From Punica granatum (lineage: Eukaryota > Streptophyta > Magnoliopsida > Myrtales > Lythraceae), in the NCBI RefSeq assembly GCF_007655135.1, contig NC_045134.1, positions 18,252,568-18,316,567 on the forward strand: a DNA stretch of 64,000 nt. The letters are read 5' to 3'. Position numbers and translations under genes: made by a program. Positions within the stretch are counted from its first letter, which is position 1, and each line of letters starts with the position of its first letter. The notes beneath the pieces are model-generated. The model saw nothing but the letters and a program-made list of their open reading frames with translations, did no database searches and was not told the DNA's origin. This document shows, piece after piece, positions 1 to 11,310 of the stretch.

Positions 1-209
1 TCTTCTTCTTCTTCAATGCAAGAAGCCAAAATATCTTGGAGAGGTTGAAGACAACACTCAACTCCTCATCAATGCTCATCAATGCTCTTGGATCATCTTC
101 GTCAAGAACACTTGGTCCACATTCATCCTCATCCTCATTAGGCAAACCAAAATTTGCTAATGGAAGGCTTAAGTGTGCTTAGCTTGCTTAATTACCCATT
201 AGCTTTGCC

Positions 210-218
210 TATAAATAG
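210..218 (+). promoter_or_regulatory. TATA box of element A 5' LTR
   Basis: TATAAATAG lies in an AT-rich setting, followed by CT-rich sequence with ACACTCTCTC, typical of plant transcription start regions. The same box occurs in the 3' LTR at 27895-27903. It probably marks the U3/R boundary. Confidence 0.65.
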
Positions 219-377
219 CCCCAAAGTGATTAACCTAATCATTTCTCCTCTTGCACACTCTCTCTAAGCTTTCTCCCTCAAGAAAAGCTCTCAACTCCAT
301 AGCCAAAACCAGCAAGCTTCAACACTTCAAAACCAACAGAGAAAAACCGAAGGAAACCCGAAGAAAACTTTGAGTTT

Positions 378-415
378 CTTAAGTCGGAAGCCGATGTTCA
401 TCATCCCGACTTAAG
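378..415 (+). promoter_or_regulatory. Leader stem-loop in element A LTR
   Basis: A perfect 10-bp inverted repeat, CTTAAGTCGG at 378-387 and CCGACTTAAG at 406-415, encloses an 18-nt loop. It lies about 160 nt downstream of the TATA box, so it would be in the transcript leader. The 3' LTR copy (28051-28088) has one mismatch. The same arms recur in element C at 54036-54061 at a similar distance from its TATA box. Confidence 0.6.
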
Positions 416-3134
416 TTAAAAAATTCTCAAACTCCATGGACCACATGTTTTGGACCCAAAGAGTTCATTTCTGAACTTACATTTTTGGTTTGAAGTCATT
501 TGCTCATCATTTCAGGTTGATTTCTTCATTTCGGGTGAAGATCGTGCTCTCGGGTGAACAGTACCCGCGCACAGCCGCGCGCACGCCAGCGGGCACACCT
601 GCGCGCCTGCCGCCTGCTCGCGCCACCCGCGCGCCACGCGCGCCCACGCGCCCCGCGTGCTCCCGTACGCCCGCGCATCCTTCCTTGCCCGAACGTGCAT
701 CCTTTGCACCCGAGCACCCTTCCAAGCGTTCAACCGAGTCACCCGACTCTCGAACACTTCCCCGACTCTTTCCTCGTATCCCGAGGCTAGGTAAATCACT
801 CTTGACTTAGAGGAGTTAGGGCTTTTTACATTTATTGCATGTTCATGGAGTTGTAAGGTGCACAAAGTGTGTTCACTTGCAAGACTTCATTTTTATGCAC
901 TTTTACATTATGCCATGCATGTTCATCCTCGATTAACGTGCTAACATGTCGGGAAACGTTTGGATTGTCACTTGGAAGACCATCCCGACCCAAAACAAGC
1001 AAAAGAGCTCTCGGGTTTGCCTCAAGAAGAGGTGATCGAGACTTGGCTTGCTTTCCTCGGGTTAAGAACGGCCTTCTTAGCCCGATCCAAGCTCGATTCC
1101 CGAGTTTTATCGTGTTTTCTTACATGTATGAAGTCGGTATTGTTTTATCGATTCCGTAAATAACATGTTTGTGCATGCTTCCATGTTTGAATGTGTTAAA
1201 CAAATCAGGGCAATACCGGCTTTTGTCAAAAACGTGTCATTTATCGTGTTTGTTATTTGAGCATGCGAGAGATGATTCAAAACAAGACGTGGAAACCTCG
1301 TGGAACCTAATTCGAGCCATGGGACCTCTCGGCTATCTCCAAGGAGAAGTGACCGAGAGCCTCTTAGACTCGTACGGGTTGCATGAGGCTTCCTCTTCCT
1401 GTTTTGAGTCCATTCTCAGTTTTCGTGTAATTTGCAATTTGCATTATTGTCGCAACATCGTATGAAAATATCTTTTCAAAACAAAGCATGCATGGATTCG
1501 GGTATCGATGACTCATTCGAGTCCATTCGGTTACGAGGGTAGTTTCGGTCATTGGACCAAATTATCCTCGATCCTTATGGAATCATCTTGGTCGCTGAGT
1601 CACGAATCGTTTTCATAATTAATGCATTCGGCATAACCTTAAGCATTAATTCCACGAATGAATTAATCGGGACGTTCACACGATTAATTCATTCAATTTA
1701 AACAACTTTGCACGAATTGGACATTAATTTGTAACTCGTGTCGACGAATTACAAAACGGTGTTAATGCCCTTTTCAAAACCCTCATACTTTCAAATCCGT
1801 ATTGTGTTGTTCTCCTTTTCTGAAAAACAAATTTTCAAATCAAGGGCAAGAACATCATTTTGTGATTTGCCGTCATCTTAGCATCGTTTAACATATCAGT
1901 TGGGTATTCTGTATCAAAATTACAATTACCTGACTAATCATTTCACTCGACTTAACCAAATGCTACAAAATGGTTAGGGGGAACTCTAGGTTCCAAATCT
2001 AGAGTAAAAACACGTGTTGGGTTAATTCAGTGGTAATTCAGTGTCACAACACCGAATCACTGTAAAAACAATCCACACACACGAAACTTAACTACGGACA
2101 CCCGATATGTCAGGTTCTCAAACCAAAGCCGAATGCTAAAACATTGGCATGTGTTGTTTGCTTAGCATATAGTATTTTCTTGCAAAAACACACTTGGATT
2201 AATAAACTTGTTAATCCATGTACATTCGGTTAATACAAACACATTGTCTGTTATTTACCTGTTGCTTGTTATCTTTCGCATTTGTTTGCCATGCGGATCG
2301 AGCCTGATCCCTAGGCCGAATGATATTAGGGTTGAACGCCCTAATCATCGATCACAGGGTCCAACGCCCTAATCAACACTCACAGGGTTCAACGCCCTAC
2401 TCAGTGAGAGCGTACATTGAATTTTAGTTTTTCGGTGTTTCCCTAAACTCATGGTGAGTTAGAGCGGAATAATAACCGAACGCGAGTTGACTGGAATTCG
2501 GCCATTTGTAATTTGTATTTACTGTTTTTGAGAGCATTGTAAGGACTTATATTTTGTACATTCATTCTGTAAGAATTCCAGTCGGTGAGCGAACGGTCCG
2601 AGAGTCGAATTAATAGAATCGGTCTAATGCTTGCCCAGATACAAGTAAATCCAAGAACTCGTGGTTTTAGTTCACGCAGGGATTCAACCTCCATGGTTCG
2701 ATGAACTGTAACGCAAGATTGTGAACCAACTCCCCGACATACGGGTTTACTTCTCTCTCGGCTTCTCAACCGACATCGTTTGGTTCACCAAATCTCCGAT
2801 GTCAAAACGTGCGAGCCAAGCGCAACTTAATTCAAGCGAACGGTTTGAGAGTAGAATTAATCGAAATCGATTCAATGTTTGCTCATAGGAAAGTAAACCT
2901 CAAAGTTCGTGGTTTCGGTTCACGCAGGGAGTCAACCGTTATGGTTCGATGAACTGTAACGAAAGATAATGAACCCATTCTTCGACATACAGGCTTACTT
3001 TTCTCTCAGCTTCTCAATCGACATCGTTTAATTCACCGAAATTACAATGTCAAAACGTGCAAGCCGAGTGAAACTTAAATCAAGCGGTAAATAAATAAAA
3101 CATGCAAGCCTAGTAAACCAGAGTACCGAAAGGG

Positions 3135-3298
3135 CGTGCGGGATATAGGCCCGCACGTAACATGAACCCCCGAACACTGATTTTTCGGTTCCACACAGAT
3201 CAATGCCTTAACGACAAACTAGGTGTTCCATACCCCTAGACCCCGGGTAACTTATCCGCCTTCGACCTTCGGGTCGTAAAATGATAAGTGGCGACTCC
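3135..3298 (+). promoter_or_regulatory. Structured block near the element A 5' LTR end
   Basis: Three signals lie in a row. A hairpin at 3135-3157 has arms CGTGCGGG and CCCGCACG and a 7-nt loop. A hairpin at 3263-3276 has arms CGACC and GGTCG closing a TTCG tetraloop, the very stable C(UUCG)G form in RNA. At 3289-3298 TGGCGACTCC repeats the first ten bases of the primer site at 3415. All LTRs in the window keep versions of these three, so they are probably replication or packaging signals; this role is inferred. Confidence 0.6.
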
Positions 3299-3414
3299 TT
3301 CTCTCACACGTGTCCGTCATGCGTCCCCACGGGAAGGTGGACACTCCCAAGCTGCGCGATCCAAAAGCGCGCCTGCGGGCCCCAACGAGAGTTCACATTC
3401 GGGTCCGTACAGCT

Positions 3415-3432
3415 TGGCGACTCCACTGGGGA
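3415..3432 (+). promoter_or_regulatory. Primer binding site of element A
   Basis: TGGCGACTCCACTGGGGA begins three bases after the LTR end. It is complementary to the 3' end of a tRNA-Arg (terminal CCA preceded by a GACTCC-type acceptor stem), the primer reported for Ogre elements. Identification of the tRNA is from family knowledge. Confidence 0.8.
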
Positions 3433-4094
3433 TTTCTTAGTGGGTTCAGGCTCGATCCCGTTTGCTTGCTTGCATGTTCATTTACCGCTTTCTGCAACTT
3501 TCCTGCTTATCTACTTTACACACTTTTATTTAAGTACTGGCATTGCATATCACAATAGCACTAGGTACCTATGGGTCGCGTCCTACGACCGATGATAGGA
3601 ACCCAGGTTAGACAGGGGTTCGAAGTAGGGGTACGGCGCGCGATTCGACTGTCGCTTAGGCCTTGAAAAGAATCCCGCCCGATTTCAAGGAATTGATACC
3701 CTTGTGTCGAGGACCCCCGTCTCTAGGTAGTTGTTATCCCAATAGCACCTAAACCATGCATAAACAGGAACCGTCATGCTAGACCAAAATAAATCTTCAT
3801 GCCGTCAACCGACCCAAAGTTCAGTCTTTGAGTCGGCCCGCAATTTTCTTTTTAGGCGGGCCTTTTGCTGTTTTTTACAAAGAGCGATGTACATTGTAAC
3901 AGATACAATTAAAATTTATTCTTTCTGCACCTGCATGCATGTTTTCAAACAAACTAGGACATTGCATTGCTTTATTTCTTAAATTCCCTTTTTCAAATGA
4001 ACCATCTTCGTAAATCTGGGAACTTGAATCAAATCAATGCAATGGCATTAGCTTTTGAAAACTCATACATTACCTGCATCCGATGTTTGCACAA

Positions 4095-4530
4095 CAACTC
4101 CCATGCCCCACATGACCGGCGAGTCGTGCTAACCTTCGCGGGTAGACCACCCGCAGTCTTCAGCTCTCCATGGCGAGACGTGCTATGACCAGAGGCCGTC
4201 CATCCCGACCACCCACCCAGCACGACAGGCGAGTTGTGCCAACCTTCGCAGGTAGACCACCCGCGGTCTTCACCTCTCCATGGCGAGACGTGCTATGACC
4301 AAAGGCCGTCCATCCCGGCCACCCACCTAGTACGACAGGCGAGTTGTGCCAACCTTCGCGGGTAGACCCCCCGCGGTCTTCACCTCTCCATAGCGAGACG
4401 TGCTATGATCAGAGGCCCTCTAGCCCGGCCACCCACCCCGCATGACCGGCGAGTCGTGCCAACCTTCGCGGGTAGACCACCTGCGGCCTTCACCCTTTCT
4501 CCATGGCAAGGTGAGTTGTGGACCGAGGGC
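4095..4530 (+). repeat. 110-bp tandem repeat, about four copies
   Basis: The marker GGCGAGT(C/T)GTGC recurs at 4118, 4228, 4338 and 4448, giving a period of exactly 110 bp. Each unit contains CTTCGCGGGTAGACC and CTCCATGGCGAGACGTGC. Element C carries about two copies (51000-51180, inverted) and element D about one (near 39480-39540), so copy number differs between relatives. Confidence 0.9.
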
Positions 4531-5034
4531 CGACTCACCTTCCCAGGTGAGACTAACCGACACTAACTTCTTGCTAACAGAGAGCATCACCGCGTGATCT
4601 GATGCACTTTTTTCCGCAAGACCCTGCGCATCTACCAACGATCAAGCGTGCCTCATACATGTCCAAGCATGTTCACACCAACTCATACATGCATGCTCAA
4701 CGTATCAATGCATGTATCTTGGTGTGCTCACACGACGCCTACTAGGCCAGTTCGCTTCCCTACACTTTTGCATTGAAATCCTGAACAATTCATGCTCCTT
4801 CATTGTTTTCTTTTCCCATTGCAGGAAATTCTCAATAAGAAGACAACCTGAATACTGAGCGACCACAATTGAGCTCCTTGGGATTTCAACACTAAGTCTC
4901 CATCCTTAGTCCACAGAGCAAGACCGCAAGCAAATCAGAGTCACCGCTTTGCAGCACCCTGCGCTGTTCCTCAGCATTGACCATTGCCTTTGCATCTCTT
5001 GCACTTTCTTATCGAGCACGCATTTACTGCATGG

Positions 5035-5600
5035 GCTTCGGCCTCGCATCGGGCTCCGGCCCTGCATTGGGCTCCGACCCCACATTTACTGCATCGGGCT
5101 TCGGCCCCACTTTTGTGCTTCTGCCCCGCATCGGGCTTCGACCCTGCATTTACTGCATCGGGCTTCGACCCCACTTTTGGGCTTCTGCCCCGCATCGGGC
5201 TTCGACCCCGCATTTACCGCATCAGGTTTCGGCCCCGCATTTACTGCATTGGCCTCGGCCCTACTTTTGGGCTTCTGCCCCGCATCGGGCTTCGGCCCCA
5301 CATTTACTGCATCGGGCCTTGGCCTCACTTTTGGGCTTCGGCCCCACATTTACTGCATCGGGCCTTGGCCTCACTTTTGGGCTTCGGCCCCGCATCGGGC
5401 TCCGGCCCTACATCGGGCTCCGGCCCCGCATTTACTTTTGGGCTTCGGCCCCGCATCGGGCTTCGGCTCCTCATCGGGCTTCGGCCCCACTTTTGGGCTT
5501 CGGCCCCGCATCGAGCCTCGGTCCTACATTTACTGTTTTCGGGCCCCGGCCCAGCATTTATTGCGTTTGGCTTCCGGCCCAGCATTTACTGCTTTCAGGT
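5035..5600 (+). repeat. Satellite-like array of GCATTTACTGC and CATCGGGCTTCGGCCCC modules
   Basis: Short modules of about 18-27 bp (GCATCGGGCTTCGGCCCC, ACTTTTGGGCTTC, GCATTTACT) alternate irregularly for over 500 bp. Lack of stops in several frames yields three overlapping open frames rich in G, L, R and P, none protein-like. Element C has only a few related modules at 50390-50460, so the array has expanded in A. It ends about 140 bp before the insertion point of B. Confidence 0.85.
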
Positions 5601-5736
5601 TTTGACACCTCGCATTTTCTACTTTCAGGCTCATCTGAAATTTAAAATCGACTTGGATTCAAATTCATCCAAGCGACACTCCAAGGAGCAAGTATAATCC
5701 TTCCACTACAAAGACCGGAAGTGACATCTCCACAAA

Positions 5737-5741
5737 CAGAG
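5737..5741. other. Target site duplication of element B, left copy
   Basis: CAGAG directly precedes the B LTR start (TGTCAGCACC at 5742). The identical five bases follow the end of the other LTR at 26754-26758. Five bases is the usual size for Ty3/gypsy integration. Confidence 0.93.
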
Positions 5742-7037
5742 TGTCAGCACCCCATTTTGGCCCACCGGCTTCCCACACGAGGATTCCCGACCGAAGCCCG
5801 GGACACTATTCATCACCCGGCAATCAGAGGTAAATAGGCGGGTACGGGGTCATGAGCAATAGGAGAAGAGCACGGTCCATTGAGAAAGGCGGAAGAGAGC
5901 AGTCAGAAGAACGAACGAACAAGGAATCTCGAAAACGACGGAGCCGGCATAGTGGCACTATTTATCACCGAGTCACTGAAGCACCGAAAGGTGCCCAATA
6001 TGGGACTCCAAAAATCCCTCTCAGTGCCAAAGTGACTAATGACACGTCCGGACGCATTTCCGAGGCAAGCCACATGAGCCGGGACACCCCGATCTTTCAC
6101 GGACGCCTTTTCTGACAGAGCTCCCAGGGCCCGCTCCACTGACAAGCAGACGGCCCCCCCAAAACGGGCCTACAGGCACCCAAGGACCACCAAGGTCGGG
6201 GAACAAGCTTCAGATGACCTTCCGGAACTCGACTCGGTTTCCCGAGGGACGTTTCAATGGTCATGAATGTATCCCGGCGAGCCTTCGGGGCACGCCCACG
6301 GAAAACAGAGATCACAACGAGCTCCGAGCACCTCAAGACATTCAGTGAACACTGAGAAAACCCTGGTCAAAGTCCCTAGGTCTTCCCGGGCCAACGGTCC
6401 CCGACCGAGGGCGGTGAGCCAACGATCCCTCACGAGGCAAAAGGATCGCCGAAATGAATGTTAGGATGCGCAAAGAGCAATCGGGGACCGGGGGACACTA
6501 AACTCCGCTCCGAACGTCCGAACAGGGCAAAACCGACTCTCGAGGCTCCGAGTCGCCCGAACGCTCGTTCACACGACTCATGGCGATATTAGGCTCGTTC
6601 AAATCCTCGTCATTCAAGCATTCCAAATCTCCAAATTAATTGGACATCGGAGGTCGGATGCGAGCTCAATCAAGTTTCAAGCATTTTTCGGCTTTTCTCT
6701 CAATCGAATGGGACCCACAGCTCAGCCAAGCCGAGCCATCAAGCCACGGCTCAACCCCAAGCCGCGGCTCAAACCCTCGGCTTCGACATGACAGCCCCAA
6801 GCCGCAACTAATTCCCTTGGCCGGCGGCTCCAAGGAGGCTCCCTCCTTCCCTCCACCACAAATTCAAACTCCTTCTTACACACACTCACATCCATCACCT
6901 CCCATCACTCAACCTCTTGCTTTCCCCTCACTCAACATGACTATTTCCCCTCCCTAACCTCTCTTAGAATTTCGGCAGCCCCCTCTTAAGCCCCTAAACC
7001 GTGATTAAGCCTCCTTAATCGAGCCGTTAGCCATCCC

Positions 7038-7045
7038 TTTATAAG
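7038..7045 (+). promoter_or_regulatory. TATA box of element B 5' LTR
   Basis: TTTATAAG is followed within about 35 bp by a CT-rich start-like region (CTCACTCTCTTTC). The same motif is at 23122-23129 in the 3' LTR. The position, about 1.3 kb into the LTR, implies a long U3 and a very long transcribed leader of more than 3.6 kb. Confidence 0.6.
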
Positions 7046-10000
7046 CTCTTGCACCATTAGACTTAATCACTTCTTCATTCTCACTCTCTTTCAAGCCAAT
7101 CTCTCTCAAGAATCCTCTCAAACTCCAGCCCACTCCCACTCACTCGTCCAGCCCTTGCCAAGGCCGAAACCGGCCAAAATCAACGGAAAACCACCCGGTA
7201 TTCCGGTGACCACCCGACCCGACTTAAACCAAAAATCACCAACCTCCCTAGCCTACATATTTTCCACCCCCTAAGTCCATTTCCAGGCTTAGATTCCCCA
7301 TTTGAGGCCTCCATCATCGCATTCCAGCCGAAGGAAGAATCGGGTCCCGTGGGTCACCCGGGCGCACACCGGACCTCTACGCGTGCCATTTCTTCCCACG
7401 ACTTCGGCGAGTCGTGCCATCACGTTCAAATGGTTCCTCACAACCCTCACCCTCCCCCGTGAAGAGGTGGTCACAGTCCGAGGGCCGATCGACCGTGCAC
7501 AACTCCCTTTTCCTCCGTTTCTCTCTTACCGGGTTCCTTTCATTTTTACCGAACTTTCTCTCACATTTTCGGGTTCGTTCAGGCCTTGGCACGTTCGGGT
7601 CTGCCCACGGTCATCTAGATCCGCCTCTTAGGAGTCCAACGAACCCGACCTTGCACCATGCCGTGACCGGAGCAAGCGTGCCAAGCCATTTTCCCAAAAC
7701 TGCCGCGGCTGCACCTTCACCCGGGTCAACCAACTGTAACGTCCAACCCGAGTCTCGCGACTCTCAAGGCCGCTTCCCCGACTCTTTTCCTCGCACATCG
7801 AGGCTAGGTAACATCCCTCTACAACTTAGAGAAGCTAGGATCTTTGATCTTTGATTGTAAGAAGTGTTTATGCGGTTTAAAGAACTCGAATGCACGAAAG
7901 TTTACATTTTTCGCTTAGATCCGTGAACCCCCATGCAATCCCATGCACGTACGTCCCTCATAATTCACTTATATGCTATATGGACGTACATATCATGAAG
8001 GGAAATGGCTTGGGTCGAGGAAGGAGAGGCCCCAAGTCACGGCCGAACCATGGGGACCCACGGTCTAGCCCCATGGTAGGGATCCGTGACCCCCTTTGGT
8101 TCTTCCAAGGCTAGGGTGGCCTCCTCTTCCCCGAAACTAGTCGGTTCCCACGTTTTGCCGTTGTTTGTCACGTATAACATATTAACATGGCGGGAAAAGG
8201 CTTAGATTGGGTTTGGAGAACCTTCCCTTTGACTCGTGTGGGCCATGGGGACTCACGGCCACTCTTGAGGAGATGTGGCCGAGAGTCCCCTTGGACTACA
8301 CGGGTCCAAGGAGGTTTCTCTCTTTCCGAAATGGGTCGGTTCCCGCGTCTCTCCGTTTCATTATCACATGAGCCGATGCCGTTTTCGGTTGCTCCTATGA
8401 ATGCCTTGTTTGTGCATGTCGGTGTGTCCACTTGCGTATTTATGATCGTGACTATATTGACTCGGTTGAAGCTTGCGATGTTACCGTATTTGATGTATTA
8501 TGTACGCAAGAAATAGTTAGAATCGGCGTGGGAGATTGCCCGCAACTCGAGACGGGTTGAGGAAACCACTCGGCTTGTCCCTTCGGGGATTGGCCGAACG
8601 CTCCCGGACCCCTCTCGAGTCTAGGGTGATCTCCTTAGTCGTTTCGGAATCATTCCTTGGAATTGAGTGCATTGGTGTTCGTATTTCATCGTTAGCTATG
8701 CGAGGATCACATGATAGATGCGTCGGTTTTGGATCATTACCCATTAAATCCATAATGCTTATGATATAAGATCACTACCACCGAATAATTTCACAAATGG
8801 GAGAAACGAGACGTATCATTCGGTTAATTAAATCACTTGGATTAAATAATTGGACAAATTGAATATTAATTCGTAAATGTATCGATGGTTCATGGAACGG
8901 CGAGAATGCCATTTTTCATCAAAATTCACAATTTCAAAATACCGAGACACGTAACACAAATAGAATTGATGTCTAACGGGCACTCGCTTGCTATGACTCG
9001 AGTTCGGGCCCGATTTGAGGCGGCTCGAGTCAAGGCGCGCGAGTCCTCCTTAGACATCTTCGTGTGAGGCGATCTTCAACTTGCACATGAGCATCACGAT
9101 TTTATCCAAGGGCATAATCTTCATTTCGTGATTCACCGATGCCCTAGGCGTTAGGGAGTTGGAAACACCTCGATCTATGAGCGGGAAAGTACCACCTGTT
9201 CGGGCGCGAGTCTCATTCGCACGGCCCATTCCGTCCACTTTCGGTGTTTCTATCTTCCTATTGTAGATTCGGTGAGGAGCTTTTTATTTCAGTTACAAAA
9301 CACAAAGAATCGGACTAATTATACATCCGGCCTAATCAAACACTAGATAATGGATAGGCGGAATGATAGATTCCAATCTAGAGTCAAAACACGAGTTTGG
9401 CCAAATCGGTGAAACCGCAGTGACACTTAACTGAATAAGAGTCATAAAACAAACACACACATGTAATTGGCTTAGAACCGTATCCTAGCCCGCCCTCTAT
9501 GTTTGCCTAGGTTAGATGCATTGTTTGCCAATCAACCCCTGTTAATAACTGATTAAATCACGTACATTCGACTTAATACACCACTTGTCCGTATTCACCG
9601 ATAATTGTCTGTTTTGTCTTTGCATATGATTATTTATTGCGGTTCGGGCCCGAGCCCATAGGTCACGTGTTGCACGGGGTCCAACGCCCCAAATCACCGA
9701 ACACGAGGTCCAACGCCTCTTAACTCATCGAGCGCGTGCAACCCGAGTGCGGAATGGGGTCTAGCCTCGATTCACCGTCACACTCCTGATGCGGCCTATG
9801 TGGAAGGCGGATTTGGATTGAGCGCGTGAAACGGGTTTAGATATCACCCGGGAGCTCGATCGGTCCATCGGATACGGTGAGATTCGACCGGTTCTCCCAA
9901 AAACCGTTGGATCGATCGGACCCGACCCCCGGCTCCTCGAGCCCGCGTTGCCTTAATTTATTTATCGGTTATTCAAAATACTCGGTGAGCCGGAGCGGAA

Positions 10001-10431
10001 TATTGGCCCAATGCAAACCGATCGGGATCCGTTTACTTATTCAGTTACGTTTTTTTGTAATTATTCAAGAGAACATTGTGAAGATTCTATTTGTATATTC
10101 ACTCAGTCACTTGTAAGGATCCCCGATCGGCGAGCAAGAGGTCCGAGTGACGAACCGGTCAAGTCGGTCTATTATCACCGAGAGATGAGTAAGCTCGAAT
10201 ACTTGCGGTTTCGGTTCGCGCAGGGAATAGACCATCACGGTTCGATGAACTGTAACGCTAAGATAGTGAACCGATACCTTGATGCACAAGCCTACTCATC
10301 TTTCGGATTCTTGGCCCAACTTGCTCAATTCATCGATTTTACGGTGTCAAAACGGGCAAGTCAAGTGCTATCCTAAATCACGCGGTAAATAAACAAAACG
10401 GCAAGCCTAGCAAGTTAGAGTACCGAAAGGG

Positions 10432-10590
10432 CGTGCGGGATATAGGCCCGCACGTAATAGAACCCCCGAATTCGGAATTTTCGGTTCCGTATGACCGTTG
10501 CCTTAGTATTTAGGTGTACCCCGTACCCCTAGACCCGGGTAACTTGTCGGCCCTCGACCTTCGGGTCGTAAAATGGCAAGTGGCGACTCC
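10432..10590 (+). promoter_or_regulatory. Structured block near the element B 5' LTR end
   Basis: A hairpin at 10432-10454 (arms CGTGCGGG and CCCGCACG) is followed by the TTCG tetraloop hairpin at 10555-10568 and the half primer site TGGCGACTCC at 10581-10590. The 3' LTR has the same at 26487-26509, 26610-26623 and 26636-26645. Much of the surrounding LTR differs from that of A and C, while these parts are kept. Confidence 0.6.
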
Positions 10591-10701
10591 TTCTCACGTG
10601 CGCCCGTCGCACGTCCCCAAGAAGGTAGACACTTCCAAGCCGCGTTTGCTTAGGCGCGCACACGCGTGCCCCGACAAGATGAAATTCGGGTGCGCACAGC
10701 T

Positions 10702-10719
10702 TGGTGACTCCACTGGGGA
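10702..10719 (+). promoter_or_regulatory. Primer binding site of element B
   Basis: TGGTGACTCCACTGGGGA starts three bases after the LTR. It differs from the site of A by one C-to-T change at the fourth base, which would create a G-U pair with the tRNA-Arg primer rather than abolish pairing. Confidence 0.8.
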
Positions 10720-11310
10720 TTCTTAGAGGGCTCGGGCTCGTTCTCGCTTGTTTTGTTTGCTTGTCTATTTACCGCTTTCCGCATTTCCCGCTTATCTACT
10801 TTACGCACTTTTATTTTCCGCACATGCATTGCACATCATACTAGCTTCCTAGGTACCTTGTCCGACATCCCACGGGCACCAATATAAGAAGCTAGGTTAG
10901 TCAGAGGTTCCGAGTAAGGGAACGGATCGAGTCGGCTATGCCACCGAATCGGCCCCCAAAGATCCTCGCTCGATTTCAAGGAATTCACACCCTTGAGTCG
11001 GGAGCCCCCATCCCTAGTTAGCGGTTCTCCCAGTAGCACCGAAAACCATGCATACACAGGGACCGTCATACTGGACCAATTTTTGCCTCCATGCCGTCAA
11101 CCGACCCAAAAGTCGAGTCCTTGAGTCGGCCCGTAGTTTTTTTAGGACGGGCATTTTGTTGTTTTTGTAAAAAAGAGCGATGCATACTGTAAAGAACACA
11201 ATTATAGTTTACCTTTCCGCACTGCATACATTTTTTCGAAAAAAACTTAGGACATTGCATTGATTTGATTCTTAAAACGTTAAGTCGGCATCTCCTCCAT
11301 CTAGGTAAGG
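10720..11310 (+). other. Element B leader between primer site and ORF1
   Basis: This untranslated stretch of about 590 bp is related to the leaders of A (3433-3985) and C. Just before the ORF1 start codon it reads CTAG followed by GTAAGG, a good match to a plant 5' splice site (GT at 11305-11306). That could pair with an acceptor before gag; see findings. No open frame of note. Confidence 0.6.

Larger units (their letters stand above)
1..3411 (+). repeat. Element A 5' LTR (left end outside window)
   Basis: It aligns base by base to 27663-30786, the 3' LTR of the same element. Differences by eye: a gap near position 27 (the 3' copy has about 19 bp more), a longer GC-rich stretch at 550-680, and an extra copy of about 250 bp around 2815-3080 that the 3' LTR lacks. 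The LTR contains a TATA box, a leader stem-loop and the structured block before its end. Open frames here are accidental: they have no relation to retrotransposon proteins. Confidence 0.9.
3412..5741 (+). other. Element A internal region, left part, non-coding
   Basis: After the primer site the sequence follows the B leader to about 3985, then resembles the B spacer between ORF1 and gag (GCAATGGCATTAG-like text near 4040). Two tandem arrays follow (4095-4530 and 5035-5600). The same order, inverted, occurs in element C at 50300-51850. No retrotransposon protein domain is recognisable. Long open frames at 4949-5697 are products of the satellite. Confidence 0.75.
5742..10698 (+). repeat. Element B 5' LTR, 4957 bp
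   Basis: It starts TGTCAGCACC and ends TGCGCACA. It matches 21826-26753 throughout. Visible indels: this copy has about 18 bp extra near 9185 and about 48 bp extra near 9920, and lacks about 40 bp present near 25685. It contains its own TATA box and the structured block near its end. No protein-coding gene is supported inside it. Confidence 0.93.

Noticed and set aside
2449..2769. A 106-codon frame on the minus strand that recurs at 30201, 41479 and 52270
   Set aside because: It recurs because the LTRs are homologous. Lengths differ and it is broken in some copies, with no sign of coding selection.
4949..5697. Three overlapping plus-strand open frames of 218-237 codons
   Set aside because: They run through the GCATCGGGCTTCGGCCCC satellite; all frames are open because the repeat lacks stops. 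No domain, and the composition follows the repeat.
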